Notes under the pieces: generated by a model
The model's database searches: none
What the model was told of the DNA's origin: nothing
The model's input: the letters and a program-made list of their open reading frames with translations, nothing else
NCBI GenBank assembly: GCA_029255685.2
Contig: CM055319.2
Location: forward strand, 16,214,247 to 16,278,246
Source of the DNA: Silene conica
Lineage: Eukaryota; Streptophyta; Magnoliopsida; Caryophyllales; Caryophyllaceae
DNA length: 64,000 bases
Reading direction: 5' to 3'
Position numbers and translations under genes: made by a program
Shown here: positions 10,331 to 22,203 of the stretch, in pieces
Layout: each line of letters starts with the position of its first letter
Position numbering within the stretch: the first letter of the stretch is position 1

Positions 10331-13300
10331 ATATATAAATATATATTTGAGGCTTTTTTCGAGCGACGTGGTAGTCTCCAATTTTTTTAAACTACCCAAT
10401 TAATTATTTGTTATATTTTAATTAGGATTACAAGTATATCTCACATCAAAAAAATTTAGAAGAACAAAAAAAGTTTTAGTATATATATAGGTATATATTT
10501 GAGCCTTTTCTTCGAACGATGTGGTAGTCTCCAACTTTTTAAACTACCTAATTAAATATTTTATATATTTATATATTTATATATTTATATATTCTAATTA
10601 GGATAAGGATTACCATTAAAGTTGATTATTAATTTTATGAGTACGTATTATTTTAATTATGAATAACAATATATCCTAATTAATTATTTGTTATATTTAA
10701 TTATGATTACAAGTATATCCCACATCTAAAAATGTAGGTACCTAATTAAATATTTTATATATTTATATATTTTAATTAGGATTCGGACTACCAATAAAGT
10801 TGATTATTAATTTTATGAGTATGTATTATTTTAATTATGAGTAACAATATATCTTAATTAATTATTTGTTATATTTTAATTAGGATTACAAGTATATCCC
10901 ACATCTAAAAATTTAGGAGAACAAAGAAAGTTTTAGTATATAAGTATATATTTGAGCATTTTCTTCGAATGACGTAGTAGTCTCCAACTTTTTGAACTAC
11001 CTAATTAAATATTTTATATATTTATATATTTTAATTTGGATTAGGATTAGGATTAGGATTAGGATTACCAATAAAGATGATTATTAATTTTATGAGTACG
11101 TATTATTTTAATTCTGAATAACAATATATCCCACATCTAAAAATTAGAAGAACAACAAAAGTTTTTGAGATTTTAATTAAGATTAACAATAAATCTCACA
11201 TCTAGATATTAGGAGAGAAAAGAATAAAAATGTATAAAACAATTTTAGAAAAGTAGATAATATTAGGCAGTAAAAATTTTAGATTTTAGTTAAGATTTTA
11301 ATTAGGATTATCGATAAAGTTGATTATTAATTATTTATGATTATCCAATTTTTTAAACCACCTAACTAAATATTTTATATATTTATATATTTTAATTCGG
11401 ATTAGGATTACCAATATAGTTGATTATTAATTTTATGAGTACGTATTATTTTAATTATGAATAACAATTTATCCCACATCTAAAAATTAGAAGAACAACA
11501 AAAGTTTTTGTGATTTTAATTAAGAGTAACAATAAATCTCACATCTAGATATTATGAGAGAAAGGAATAAAAATGTATAAAAAATTTTTAGAGAAGTAGA
11601 TAATATTAGGCAGTAAAATTTTACTGCCTAATTAAATATTTTATATATTTATATTTATATTTTTTTATTTTAATTAGGATTACCAATAAAATTGATTATT
11701 AATTTTATGAGTACGTATTATTTTAATCATGAATAAGAATATATCCTAATTAATTATTTGTTATATTTTAATTAGGATTACAAGTATATCCCACATCTAA
11801 AAATTTAGGAGAACGAAGAAAGTTTAGTATATAAGTATATATTTGAGCCTTTTCTTCGAACGACGTGGTAGTCTCCAACTTTTTAAACTACCTAATTAAA
11901 TAATTTATATATCTATATATTTTAGTTAGGATTAGGATTACCAATAAAGTTGATTATTAATTTATGAGTACGTATTATTTTAATTATCAATAACAATATA
12001 TCCCACATCTGAAAATTAGAAGAACAACAAAAGTTTTTGAGATTTTAATTGAGATGAGAAAAGAATAAAAATGTATAAAACAGTTTTAGAGAAGTAGATA
12101 ATATTAGGCAGTAAAAATTTTATATTTTAATTACGATTACCGATAAAGTTGATTATTAATTTTATGATTATCCAATTTTTCAAACCACCTAATTAAATAT
12201 TATATATATTTATATATTTTAATTCGGATTAGGATTACCAATAAAGTTGATTATTAATTTTATGAGTACGTATAATTTTAATTATGAATAACAATATATC
12301 TTACATCTAAAACTAGAAGAACTACAAAAGTTTTTGTGATTTTAATTAAGAGTAACAATAAATCCCACATCTAGATATTATGAGAGAAAGGAATAAAAAT
12401 GTACTGTATAAAACAATTTTAGAGAAGTAGATAATATTAGGCAGTAAAATTTTTAGATTTTAATTAAGATTTTAATTCGGATTACCAATAAAGTTGATTA
12501 TTAATTTTATGATTCCGTATTATTTTAATTATGAATAACAATATATCCCACATCAACGTTTTGAGATTTTATTTAAGATTAACAATAAATCTCACATCTA
12601 GATATTATGAGAGAAAGGAATAAAAAGGTATAAAACAATTTTAGAGTAGTAGATCATATTTGGCAATATAGTTTTTAGATTTTAATTAAGATTAACAATA
12701 TACCGCACATCTAAATATTAGAAGAGAAAGAAAAAGACAGATAAAGTTGATTATTAATTTGCTTAATATTTTAAGGGTTTTTCTAACATGTGCCCTAGGT
12801 GCACATGATAAGAAGTTAAGTGAGGAAATATTTTCAAGATTATTTCACTTATTATAGTAAATATGAATTTCAACTCTAATTTATCATGATATTTTCTCAA
12901 CAATATTTCCTTACTTAGCTCTTTATCATGTGCCCTTAGGGCACATTTTAGAAAATCCGATATTTTAATTAGGATTAACAATATATATATCCACATTTTA
13001 GAAAATACGATATTTTAATTAGGATTAACAATATATCCCACATCAGAAGAACAAACAAAGTTTCTTTAGATTTTAATTAAGATTACAATATATCCAACAT
13101 CTGAGTATTAGAATTGAAAGGAAAAAGTATAAAACAATTTTCAAAAAAGATAAAGTTGATTATTAATTTTATGAGTACCTAATAATTTAACTAGAAAACG
13201 AATTAACAATATATCCGACATCTATAAATTGGAAGAACAAATACAGTTTTTTAGATTTTTGTTAATATTACAAAATATCCCACATCTAATATTATGAGAG

Positions 13301-15008
13301 AAAAGAAAAAAAGGATAAAATAATTTTATTTTACTTAATTTAATTAGAAATCAAATTAACAATATATCCCACATCTATTATTAATACTCTTAAAATTGTT
13401 TTATACTCTACTTCCTTTTATCTTACCCTAATTTTTCCATGTGAGATATATATTGGTACTCTTAATTAAAATCAAAAAAATATGATAAGTAGTTAAAATA
13501 TGTTAAACCTTTCTCTATATTTTGATATTTTATCCTTTAAAATTATTTTATACATACCCTATTTTCTTTCTTTAGTCCCCTAATTTATTCATGTGTAATA
13601 TATTGCTACTCCTGGTTAAGATCTAAAAAATATTTAAATAGATAGTTAAAAGTTGGAACATTATTTTATACTCAAACATACTGCCTAATATTAATACTTT
13701 AAAAACTTTTTCTTATTGTGGTATAAAAGAATTTTAGAGTAGTAAATAAATTAGTCAGTAAAGTTGATTATTACTTTTATGAGTACGTAATATTTAAATT
13801 AGGATTAACAATATATCCCACATTTAAACATTAGAAGAGCAAATAATTTTTTTATTTTAATTAATTAAGATTACAAAATATCCCACATCTATATATTAGA
13901 AGATAAACGAAAAAACGGTATATTACAATTTTAGAGCAACAGATAATATTAGACAATAAAGTTGATTTTTAATTTTATGAGTACCTAATATTTTTATTAG
14001 GATTAACAATAGAGAGAAAGAAAAAAAAGATAAAATTGATTACTAATCTTATGAGTACCAAATATTTTTATTAGGATTAGGAATATATCTCACATATAAA
14101 AATTAGAAGAACAAACAAAGTTTTTTATATTTCAATTAAGATTAACAATATATCCCACATCTAAATATTAATATTTTAATTAGGATTAGGATTAACAATA
14201 TATCACACATCTAAAAATTTAGAAAAACAAAGAAAGTGTTTTAGATTTTAATTAAGCTTAACAATATATCCAACATCTAAATATTAAGAGAGAAAGAAAA
14301 ATAAAAGATAAAGTTGATTATTAATTTTATGAGTAGCTAATAGTTTAATTAAGATTAACAACATATCACACATCTAGAAATTTGGAAGAACAAATTAAGT
14401 TTTTCAGATTTTAATTAATCTTACAATATATCCCACATCTAAATAATAGGAAAGAAATGAAAAAAAAAAGTATAAAAAAAACCTTAGAGTAGTAGATAAT
14501 ATTAGACTGTAAAGTTGATTATTAATTTTATGAGAACGTAATATTGAAATTAGGATTAACAATATATCACACATCTAAAAAGAAATTTAGATTTTAATTA
14601 AGATTATAATATATCCCACATCTAAATATTAGGAAAGAAACAACAACAAGGTATTAAACAATTTTAGAGTAAGAGATAATATTAAAAAATAAAGTTGATT
14701 AGACAGCAAAGTTGATTATTAATTTATAAGTACGTAATATTGAAATTAGGATTAGGATTAGCAGTATATCCCACATCTAAAAATTAGAAGAACATATAAT
14801 TTTTTTAAGATTTTAATTAAGATTACAATATATCCCACATCTAAATTTAGGATATATTGTAATCTTAATTAAAATCATAATCTGAAACAATAATGAATAT
14901 TAGTCAAAATATTAATTGTATTACAATCATCTTTACCCAATAAAGACTATCACCCTCAGACATTTATACATAGCCAATTATTTTAAAATCGCACGGGCAA
15001 TACACTAG
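10330..15008 (+). mobile_element. Helitron-like non-autonomous element made of nested AT-rich repeats
   Basis: The likely 5' end is the TATATATTTGAGGCTTTTTT region near 10337. The likely 3' end is GCACGGGCAATACACTAG at 14991-15008, followed by T, although the left arm of the usual terminal hairpin is missing. The interior is a 4.5-kb mosaic of short motifs: ATTTTAATTAGGATTA, AACAATATATCCCACATCTA, AAGTTGATTATTAATTTTAT and GAGAGAAAG-AATAAAA recur dozens of times in shuffled order. There are no coding regions. The orientation and unity of this block are inferences. Confidence 0.5.
10480..11915 (+). repeat. Repeated copies of the element's own 5' terminus
   Basis: The terminus TATATTTGAGCCTTTTCTTC followed by GAACGACGTGGTAGTCTCCA occurs at about 10337, 10490, 10946 and 11837, each followed by ACTTTTTAAACTACCTAATT. 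Three internal copies of an element end within one element is the pattern seen when Helitron termini are captured or duplicated in tandem. Confidence 0.7.
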
Positions 15009-16031
15009 TAACTTATTATTTCTGACTCAACAGGTCAATCAAATTGAGTTGTGCTTAACCATAAATTAACCCCGATTAAAATATAATAATTGGTCTTGCT
15101 TAAGACGATTCTATTTGTCTTAAAAATACAACGGGTCAACTACTACCCTACTACCCTACTATCTTACTTACACTTTTATCTTATTCAGTAATAAATTTTG
15201 ACTTTAATTTTAATGTTGTGACTTTCAAATATCTATTAAATATAACATAAAGAAAAATATCATGTTATTGAACTATAATTATTTGGATTATATTATAAAA
15301 CGTATTGTTTTCACATTAAAGAGCTATATATACTTACAAATTTATACAAACTATTTTATCTATACCTTCTCAATTATTTAGATCCTATTGTTTTAACTTT
15401 ATGTTTTACTTTAACATCGCGATTTTTTTGTGTTTAAATTTTGAATCCTATCGCCAAAATTATTATTAAGTTTTTCCAACCCTAATACCCTATGATCTAA
15501 TCATAGAATTACCCTGCTTACCCTGCTTATTATTAGAAGGGCTAGATTTGCCAAGGTCTATCTGAGCCCATTAAGTGAAGCTAGTTGAGATATGCTAAAT
15601 TAGACGGTACGAGATCTTGGCTGCTATTTAAGAAATGAGACAAATAGCCTAACCTTCAAAATATGGTGATATACCATAAAATCAACGTGTTAACGTATGC
15701 TGGTTAAGGGAGCATCTTATAGGCTCTGTTTTCCTCCGTTTCGGCATGTTTTAGCCATCGATGTATATGTCTCTAAAAACGAGATAGATTCTGATACTCG
15801 TAACCAGGGCCGGTTGAAATATTTAGAGATTTTGGAGGAAATTATAAAATTGGGTTCTAGAAAAAAATTGTTCAAGTAATTTATGTGTAATTATCTTATA
15901 GAGATTAATAAATGAAATAAATAATGCGGAAAAAGTTTTGAGTTCGATCATATTGATTCTTGAAAAATCTTAAGAAATTAGAAGAAAAAATGATATTGAA
16001 TTTGGAGAATTGAATAAGATATATCTATAAT
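15009..16031. other. Non-coding interval; degenerate repeat remnants only
   Basis: No gene is recognised. The part at 15190-15330 is a diverged direct repeat of 9820-9950 (shared TATTGAACTATAAT and TTTGGATTATATTATAAAA). The rest, including a 60-codon open frame at 15697-15879, shows no family signature. Confidence 0.5.
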
Positions 16032-16494
16032 TAGAGTTGTTAATAAGACGAGACAGCTCGCGAGCAACTCGAGATCGGCTCGGTCAAAGCTCGGCTCGTG
16101 TGAGCTCGACTTGAGCTCGGGCTCGGCTCGAGAGGTTAACGAGTCAAGCCGAGCAAAGGCTGGCTCGACTCGAAAAGCTCGCGAGCGGTTCGAACATTTG
16201 AGTTTACATAAGATATTAATCATATTTTTTTTATAAAAATATGCTCATATTTTATAAAAATATTTTATCATTATTATATTTTTGTATAATATATATCAAA
16301 TATTTTATTAATTTGCTAAATATTTTTACATAAAATTTTCGAACCTTGTTATTGAAAAAAAAAATAAAAAAATAAAAAAATTTATATAGGCTCAATTTGG
16401 CTCGAGTTTGGCTTGAGCTCGAGTTAAAGCTCGCAAGCTTTGTAACGAGCACATTTTTTTGAAGTTCGGGTAAGATCGGTTCGAGCTCGAGCTC
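16032..16494. mobile_element. hAT-like MITE, left part (interrupted by gypsy element C)
   Basis: The end reads TAGAGTTGTTAATAAGACGA and the interior is rich in GAGCTCG/CGAGCTC motifs. The other part is 36428-36502, whose inverted end is TAGGGGTGTTAACGAGCCGA. Flanks TCTATAAT (left) and CTTATAAT (right) agree at six of eight positions, consistent with an old 8-bp hAT duplication. Gypsy element C was inserted with target site AGCTC. No transposase is present. Confidence 0.75.
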
Positions 16495-16581
16495 TGTAAC
16501 ACCCCCATTTATTCAAGGGCCTGTACTAGGACTCCTCAAATAACTAGGGGTGTTACCATCTCGGTTTCCCGAGGCAGTAGA

Positions 16582-17874
16582 TGTTGGAAACTAAGTTCCA
16601 CATTTTATACTCGAATCTAATGTGAGTTTTGTTTCTTTAAGTTTAGTCATAAAACTTAAATGGATCTTATGCATGCAAGATGATATCATAAGATGAGATA
16701 GTCCTTACATTGGTTTTAGAAGGTTTATACTCAATAATCACCTATTATATGAGTCTTCAAACCACCGAAATACCCTTAAACGATCTAAGAAAAATCGTCT
16801 CCAAAAGATGCGTATCAAGGACCCGATCTCAAACTAATACTAATTTTGTTACTAGAAAATTAGTATAAGTATACTAGAAATAATAATAATATTACTCTTA
16901 ATATTATTAGTATGGAAATAATTATTTTCTTAGAAAACTAATTTACTAGAAAAATATATAGAGAATGAGTTGTAGTGTGAATGTGTTAGTAGAGGAAATA
17001 AGCATCCAACACCCACCAACAAACTAAGGCATGAATGGTGTGTATATATTGAGCAACATAGGCTTGTTACACAAGCCATATGGCCGGCCAACATGCATGC
17101 CCAAGGCCAATGCATGGCCTCTTACACAATGCAAAAGAAACAAAGATGCCTTACATGTTTCTTACACACTTACACACCTATTCATAGGTTTTGTAAGGCT
17201 TTGTGTAAAGCATACACAATCACTACACACTACCATATACACGGCTGAAATGGGTCTAATATGGACCCATTTTATCTTTGTCAATTGTGTTAATTTGTAA
17301 CATGTCACACATGTCCCATAACACATGACCCAATTTGTTAATTGTGCAATTTTAACTATTAAAATTCATAATTTACAAATTTATTACATTTAAATATTCA
17401 CACTAATAATTTCGAAAATATTATTGTACAAAATGTAATGTCATAATTTAATTACAACTCTTTGTAATTTTATGATCAACCGTGTTCATTCTCAATTTAA
17501 TCGTTTCTTAAACGAATAAACAAAACCGAGTAATAAAAACAATTTTATTACTATGACTTTAATTATTATTATAATCCCATTATAAAAATATTCGTCATAT
17601 AATATTATTTCCAAAATTTCCAGTTATTAATTAATTTGTATCCAATACAATATTAATCAATTATTCCATTGAGACGGAATTCCCTAAAGATATGACCTTA
17701 AGGGATCAACTGATCACCACCATCATATGACGATAATGTCAAACTCTAGACAGCCAATCATTATCGATAAATGTTGATCAGTCGACTTTAAAAGAGTAAC
17801 ACTCCCAGTTGTGTTTCATTCAAATGAGTTTTAATTACGTCAACACACTATTGTCGAGGACACTTCCTCCAACA
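16582..17874 (-). repeat. Element B 3' LTR
   Basis: Ends TGTTGGAGGAAGTGTCC and ...TTAGTTTCCAACA on the minus strand. The neighbouring internal bases give AAGTGGGAGAT as polypurine tract at 17875-17885. Apparent small ORFs at 16930-17300 are duplicated in the other LTR and are not genes. Confidence 0.93.
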
Positions 17875-20800
17875 ATCTCCCACTTGTCCGAGACAAGTGT
17901 GTGTTACCAATTCTCTTGCCCTATTACTATCTCCCACTCAATGCATGGCGTCCTCTAAGGTCGTGCCGGCAATTGATTAAAATCTAGAGTGGTTTATCTC
18001 GATCTGGAGTTTATAACTACTGACCGGAATTATCTACCATAGATACCTTCCGAGCGTGCCCACGCATTTCTAGTTATTATTCTCCTCGAGTGGCCTAGAG
18101 ATATTTCTCAACCCTGACAAGGGATGGACAATTCCCAATCGACTAATTCCTTCCGGCTGGCCACAGCCCATCATAACCCAAAATATGTCCTTATAAACCC
18201 CAGTTACGAAGGTGTTAGGACATAAATCAAAGTTAATCTGAAAACTGTGCCACCTCTGAGAACAGTCATTAGTCCAAGAACTGACTCATGTGAAACACGA
18301 TAGATGCTCCCGCCACGACCAGGCAGTCTTTTAATAAGAGTACGCCAGAGCTCTATCAGCGGTCATTAGCCCGACAAATGTGTCTAAACATGTCTATGCC
18401 TTGGTGATCGATTAGTCATCCTGTATGACTCTATGGCAATTGAACTCGCCATCAATCGCATCACACATCCGGTTGCATTGAGATGTCACCTCACTTAAGC
18501 AACTAGGGGCGAGGTCATGATAATTCAATTCACTTTAATGGGGTTCAATATGGTCTTAACATCCCATTTGAATTTTACTTGACCTTTCGTGAGTTATAAA
18601 TAACTCAAACAATTAGTGGATTCTACCATCCATGTGGTCAACCTTTGAACACCATTTAATTTACAATCAGCTTTAGGGTCTCTCGTTTACATCCCTTAAA
18701 ATTGTAATTATCTTCATTTTGAGTAAACCAGGTTTACCACGGTTCGTGCGAGCGTTCACTTTGCGGATCATATCCATACATTGATCTTTCCTCTGAAAGA
18801 GACAAGTCATTCTCATGACTAGCGAATAAGATTATGTGCATTGTGTAACTCCCAGCCACAGTAATGCCTTTACATAATTTGTGAACGTACTCATTTTGTA
18901 GAATCTTGTGATGACCATGTAGTTAAAATACAAGTCATTGAGATGCATAGTCAATGAATGTAAGCCAAAGATTATCACAAATCTTTGCTTGGTTTCTTGG
19001 AACTTGAGTCGTTGCAAACCTTTTACCATACGACTAAGTTATCTTCCAAAATCTTGAATTTGTCTTTCATCTTCATTGGAGAATACTTTGACAATTGATC
19101 AAGGTTTAATCATTGGTTTAACACTTGCTCAACAGGTTGTCCTGTAAGCGGCGCGCATCCACTTTACACGATTATACTAATGGCGGAAACATTAGTGTTT
19201 TAAACGTGCAAACAATAGTACTTAAGGTTCGATAAATTTCCATGATCCCATCATGGTTACACTATCTTCATCTCCATGAACAACCTTAATACTAACATCA
19301 AGATGTCTCTTATAATCTTAACTAAACATCCCATGTTTAATTAGATTTAATTCATATCAATATGTCATCTAGAACCAAAAACTCGTGTACCTTTCATGAG
19401 TATCAATGCTTCATTCCAAACGAGCAATGAGTTGTTTTAGATAACGTTTACTCCCACTAAACTCTTGTTCTTGCCTGATTCTGAAGATCCCGAAGTCATA
19501 CCCATGACTCAATAGCTTCAAATCCTGGAGCGAGAACTCCCACTGAACTTTACATTTAACCGTAAATCATAAAGCTCCCACTCAATTTAATGTTCCTTAA
19601 CATTTAATGAATTGAAATGGTTGGGACTTCAACCATATGTGCTAATAGTCACACCCTTTTTCAAATACCCTTTTGAAAAGTGGTTATTGAGTTTACTGAA
19701 TTCATTCTCAATGAATTACCTTACTACTTTCAACAAAGTTACCCTTAACTTTGTAGACTGCAGACATCCACATGTCTGCTTATGATTCTCTCAACAAATC
19801 TCATTTATCAGCACGTAAATCTTATAAATTTCATGGTTCTTTGCATTGGCACATTTAGATCACCATCTAAATCCAAGAACCCTTTCTTGAGCCTTTGCAA
19901 AATCCTTTGAATAATTTTCTTCGAGTGTCCTCCCGTAGTTTCTATAAGAGTCTTTTCTTATGGTATACAATTTCTGTGTGCAGGAACTTTCAGTTCCCCA
20001 CATTTATCTTATCTTGTACTGTACGAGGACTATATCATGGATCTTATCCATGTATAGAATTTTTCCTTACAAACTTCAAGAATTTATCCTTGAAGTATCC
20101 TCCAGGGCCGGGGCCGTTGGTATATAAGGCGTAGATTTTTACCAAACCGTAGATCTTATCCACAACCTTTGGATTTATCCACAACTTTTGGGATGATAAG
20201 GCTTAGAATCTTATCCACAGCCTAATCTACCTTTTACAACCATAAGGTGTAGATTTTTACCAAACCGTAGATCTTATCTACAATCTTTGGGCTTATCCAC
20301 AACTTTTGGGATGATAAGGCGTAGAATCTTATCTACAGCCTAATCTACCTTTTACAACCATAAGGTGTAGATTTTTACCAAACCGTAGATCTTATCTACA
20401 ATCTTTGGGCTTATCCACAACTTTTGGGATGATAAGGCGTAGAATCTTATCTACAGCCTAATCTACCTTTTACAACCATAAGGTGTATATTTTCTTAAAT
20501 CGTAGATCCCATCCACAGCTTAATCTTCCTTCTTATCTTTCACATAACCAAAACACAATAAATCCTACTATTCACTAATAGATCACATCCATTGTGCTTG
20601 TCAAAATCATATGCTATTTGTGGTTTTTCAAATTTCTCCCACTCTATCTTTGTAATAATAATCCCATTTTATCACCAAAGATAGCTACTAAGGCCACAAG
20701 CAATGACTTTGATGTTGGTTTGTGTATCCTTATGGTTTATTACAGAAAATATTCAATTTAAAGCTTTAGATAGTTTAGAATGGTTGATAACTTTGAAGTT

Positions 20801-21273
20801 GGTTTGTGTACCCTTATGATAACTTTTCCTCTTTAATTAAGTTCTTAACTTAATTTGATTTTGATTTGATTTGAATTGGGTATCCTATACCTATTCGGTT
20901 TCAATGGTCATACATTGAAATGTGACAATCAATTCTATTCTATGTTTAAGATTTGCAAGTGTTAAAACTAATTAAGAACATAAATATAAAACCAATAGTG
21001 ACTTGGGTTAAAAACCAAGTCACCTCATTATCCAAAATACAACCAATTGTTTAAAGGATTAACTTTTCCTCGTCCAACAAGGAAATAAAATACGGATTTT
21101 AAATTGTTCTTTCAACACTTGAAATAAAATAAGCAGGAAAAACAAAGCTCCTTGATCATCCTGAGTGGAGCTACTCTTAGTTCCATTGATCCATTATGCT
21201 TGATTTTTCTTTCCCTTATTTTTGTTTCCATGCCCTAATTCAAGTAAGAAGAGCATTCACATCACAACTTGTA
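17875..21273 (-). other. Element B non-coding region downstream of gag
   Basis: About 3.4 kb between the gag stop and the 3' LTR, where an autonomous copia element would carry pol. I find no protease, integrase, RT or RNase H motif on the minus strand. The segment 17875-18330 is shared with element A. A 118-bp tandem repeat lies at 20126-20520. Confidence 0.75.
20126..20520. repeat. 118-bp tandem repeat, about 3.3 copies, inside element B
   Basis: AAGGTGTAGATTTTTACCAA recurs with starts at 20126, 20244 and 20362, and a partial fourth unit starts at 20480. The spacing is exactly 118 bp and units 2 and 3 are practically identical, so the amplification is recent. Sub-motifs CTTATCCACAACTTTTGGG and its relatives also repeat within each unit. 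Confidence 0.9.
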
Positions 21274-22203
21274 TCATAATACGTTAGTTGAGATTAACAC
21301 AAAATAGAGATAGTTATCATACCAACTTGGAAGAATCTTCCCAGCTTTGAGATCGCTGAGATATCTGGAACAATTCCTCTTCTTATGTCCTTTATTATTA
21401 CAATAAAAGCACCTGGCTCCTTGAGGAGCGCTCATGTTGGGATCTGATGTATTTGCCTCCGAAGATACATTCTTTAAACCTTTGGAAGGTTGCCTCCCCT
21501 TAGCCTTACCCTTCCTATCGAACTTTCCTTTGCCCTTAACATTTATATAGAGCTCATCCTTAGGGGAACTAACATTTAGGTCCATATCCCTTTCTACTTG
21601 CACGATCATATTGTGCAATTCATCGAGAGAGATGTCTTGGTTCCTTATGTTGAAATTCATCCGGAATTGTACATAAGTCTTCACCTTAGACAAGGAGTGG
21701 AGGATTCTGTCAATCACAAGTTCCTTAGGAATGTCCACTTGATTCATCCTTAGGGTTTCTACATGCTCAATCATCTTGAGTACATGTGGGCTAACCTTTT
21801 GCCCCTCCTTAAGGTTGAGATCAAAGAAAGCCGATACTGTCCCATATTGGACAATTCTCGAAGCCTTTGAGAACATTGTCAGAAGCCCGCAATAGATCTC
21901 ATAAGCTGTGCCAATCTTTAGGGCAATCTTTTGGAGTTCCGGCTCCATCGAGAGGATCAAAACATTTTTCAATTCCCAAGACTCCTTGTGATAAGAATCA
22001 TAAGGTCGTCTTGCCGCGGTGGTGGCATTTTCAGCAGGTTCGGGAGGTGATGCTTCAATAAGGAATTCGGTCTTACCGTCACCTTGTGCCGCCAACAACA
22101 GTTGGGCATCCCAATCGGCAAAGTTTGTCCCATTCTCTTTTAGCTTACAACGATCCGTGAAGGATTGTAACCATGAAGTGTTTGTAGTAGTGGAAGTAGT
22201 CAT
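21274..22203 (-). CDS. Copia-type gag protein of element B
   Basis: 309-residue ORF. Residues 1-220 form a UBN2/copia gag capsid-like domain: NGTNFADWDAQLLLAAQGD, SWELKNVLILSMEPELQ, a V-SAFFDLNLKEGQ-VSPHVLKMI stretch, then DIPKELVIDRILHSL. A basic K/G-rich linker (K222-K246) leads to a CCHC zinc knuckle with C265, C268, H273 and C278, followed by RYLSDLKAGKI. In copia elements the knuckle binds genomic RNA and the capsid part forms the virus-like particle. The reading frame is undamaged and stops soon after the knuckle without protease or pol. The start is the first ATG after the homologous leader. It should support particle assembly, but enzymes must come from elsewhere. Confidence 0.92.
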   Translation of the reverse strand: MTTSTTTNTSWLQSFTDRCKLKENGTNFADWDAQLLLAAQGDGKTEFLIEASPPEPAENATTAARRPYDSYHKESWELKNVLILSMEPELQKIALKIGTAYEIYCGLLTMFSKASRIVQYGTVSAFFDLNLKEGQKVSPHVLKMIEHVETLRMNQVDIPKELVIDRILHSLSKVKTYVQFRMNFNIRNQDISLDELHNMIVQVERDMDLNVSSPKDELYINVKGKGKFDRKGKAKGRQPSKGLKNVSSEANTSDPNMSAPQGARCFYCNNKGHKKRNCSRYLSDLKAGKILPSWYDNYLYFVLISTNVL

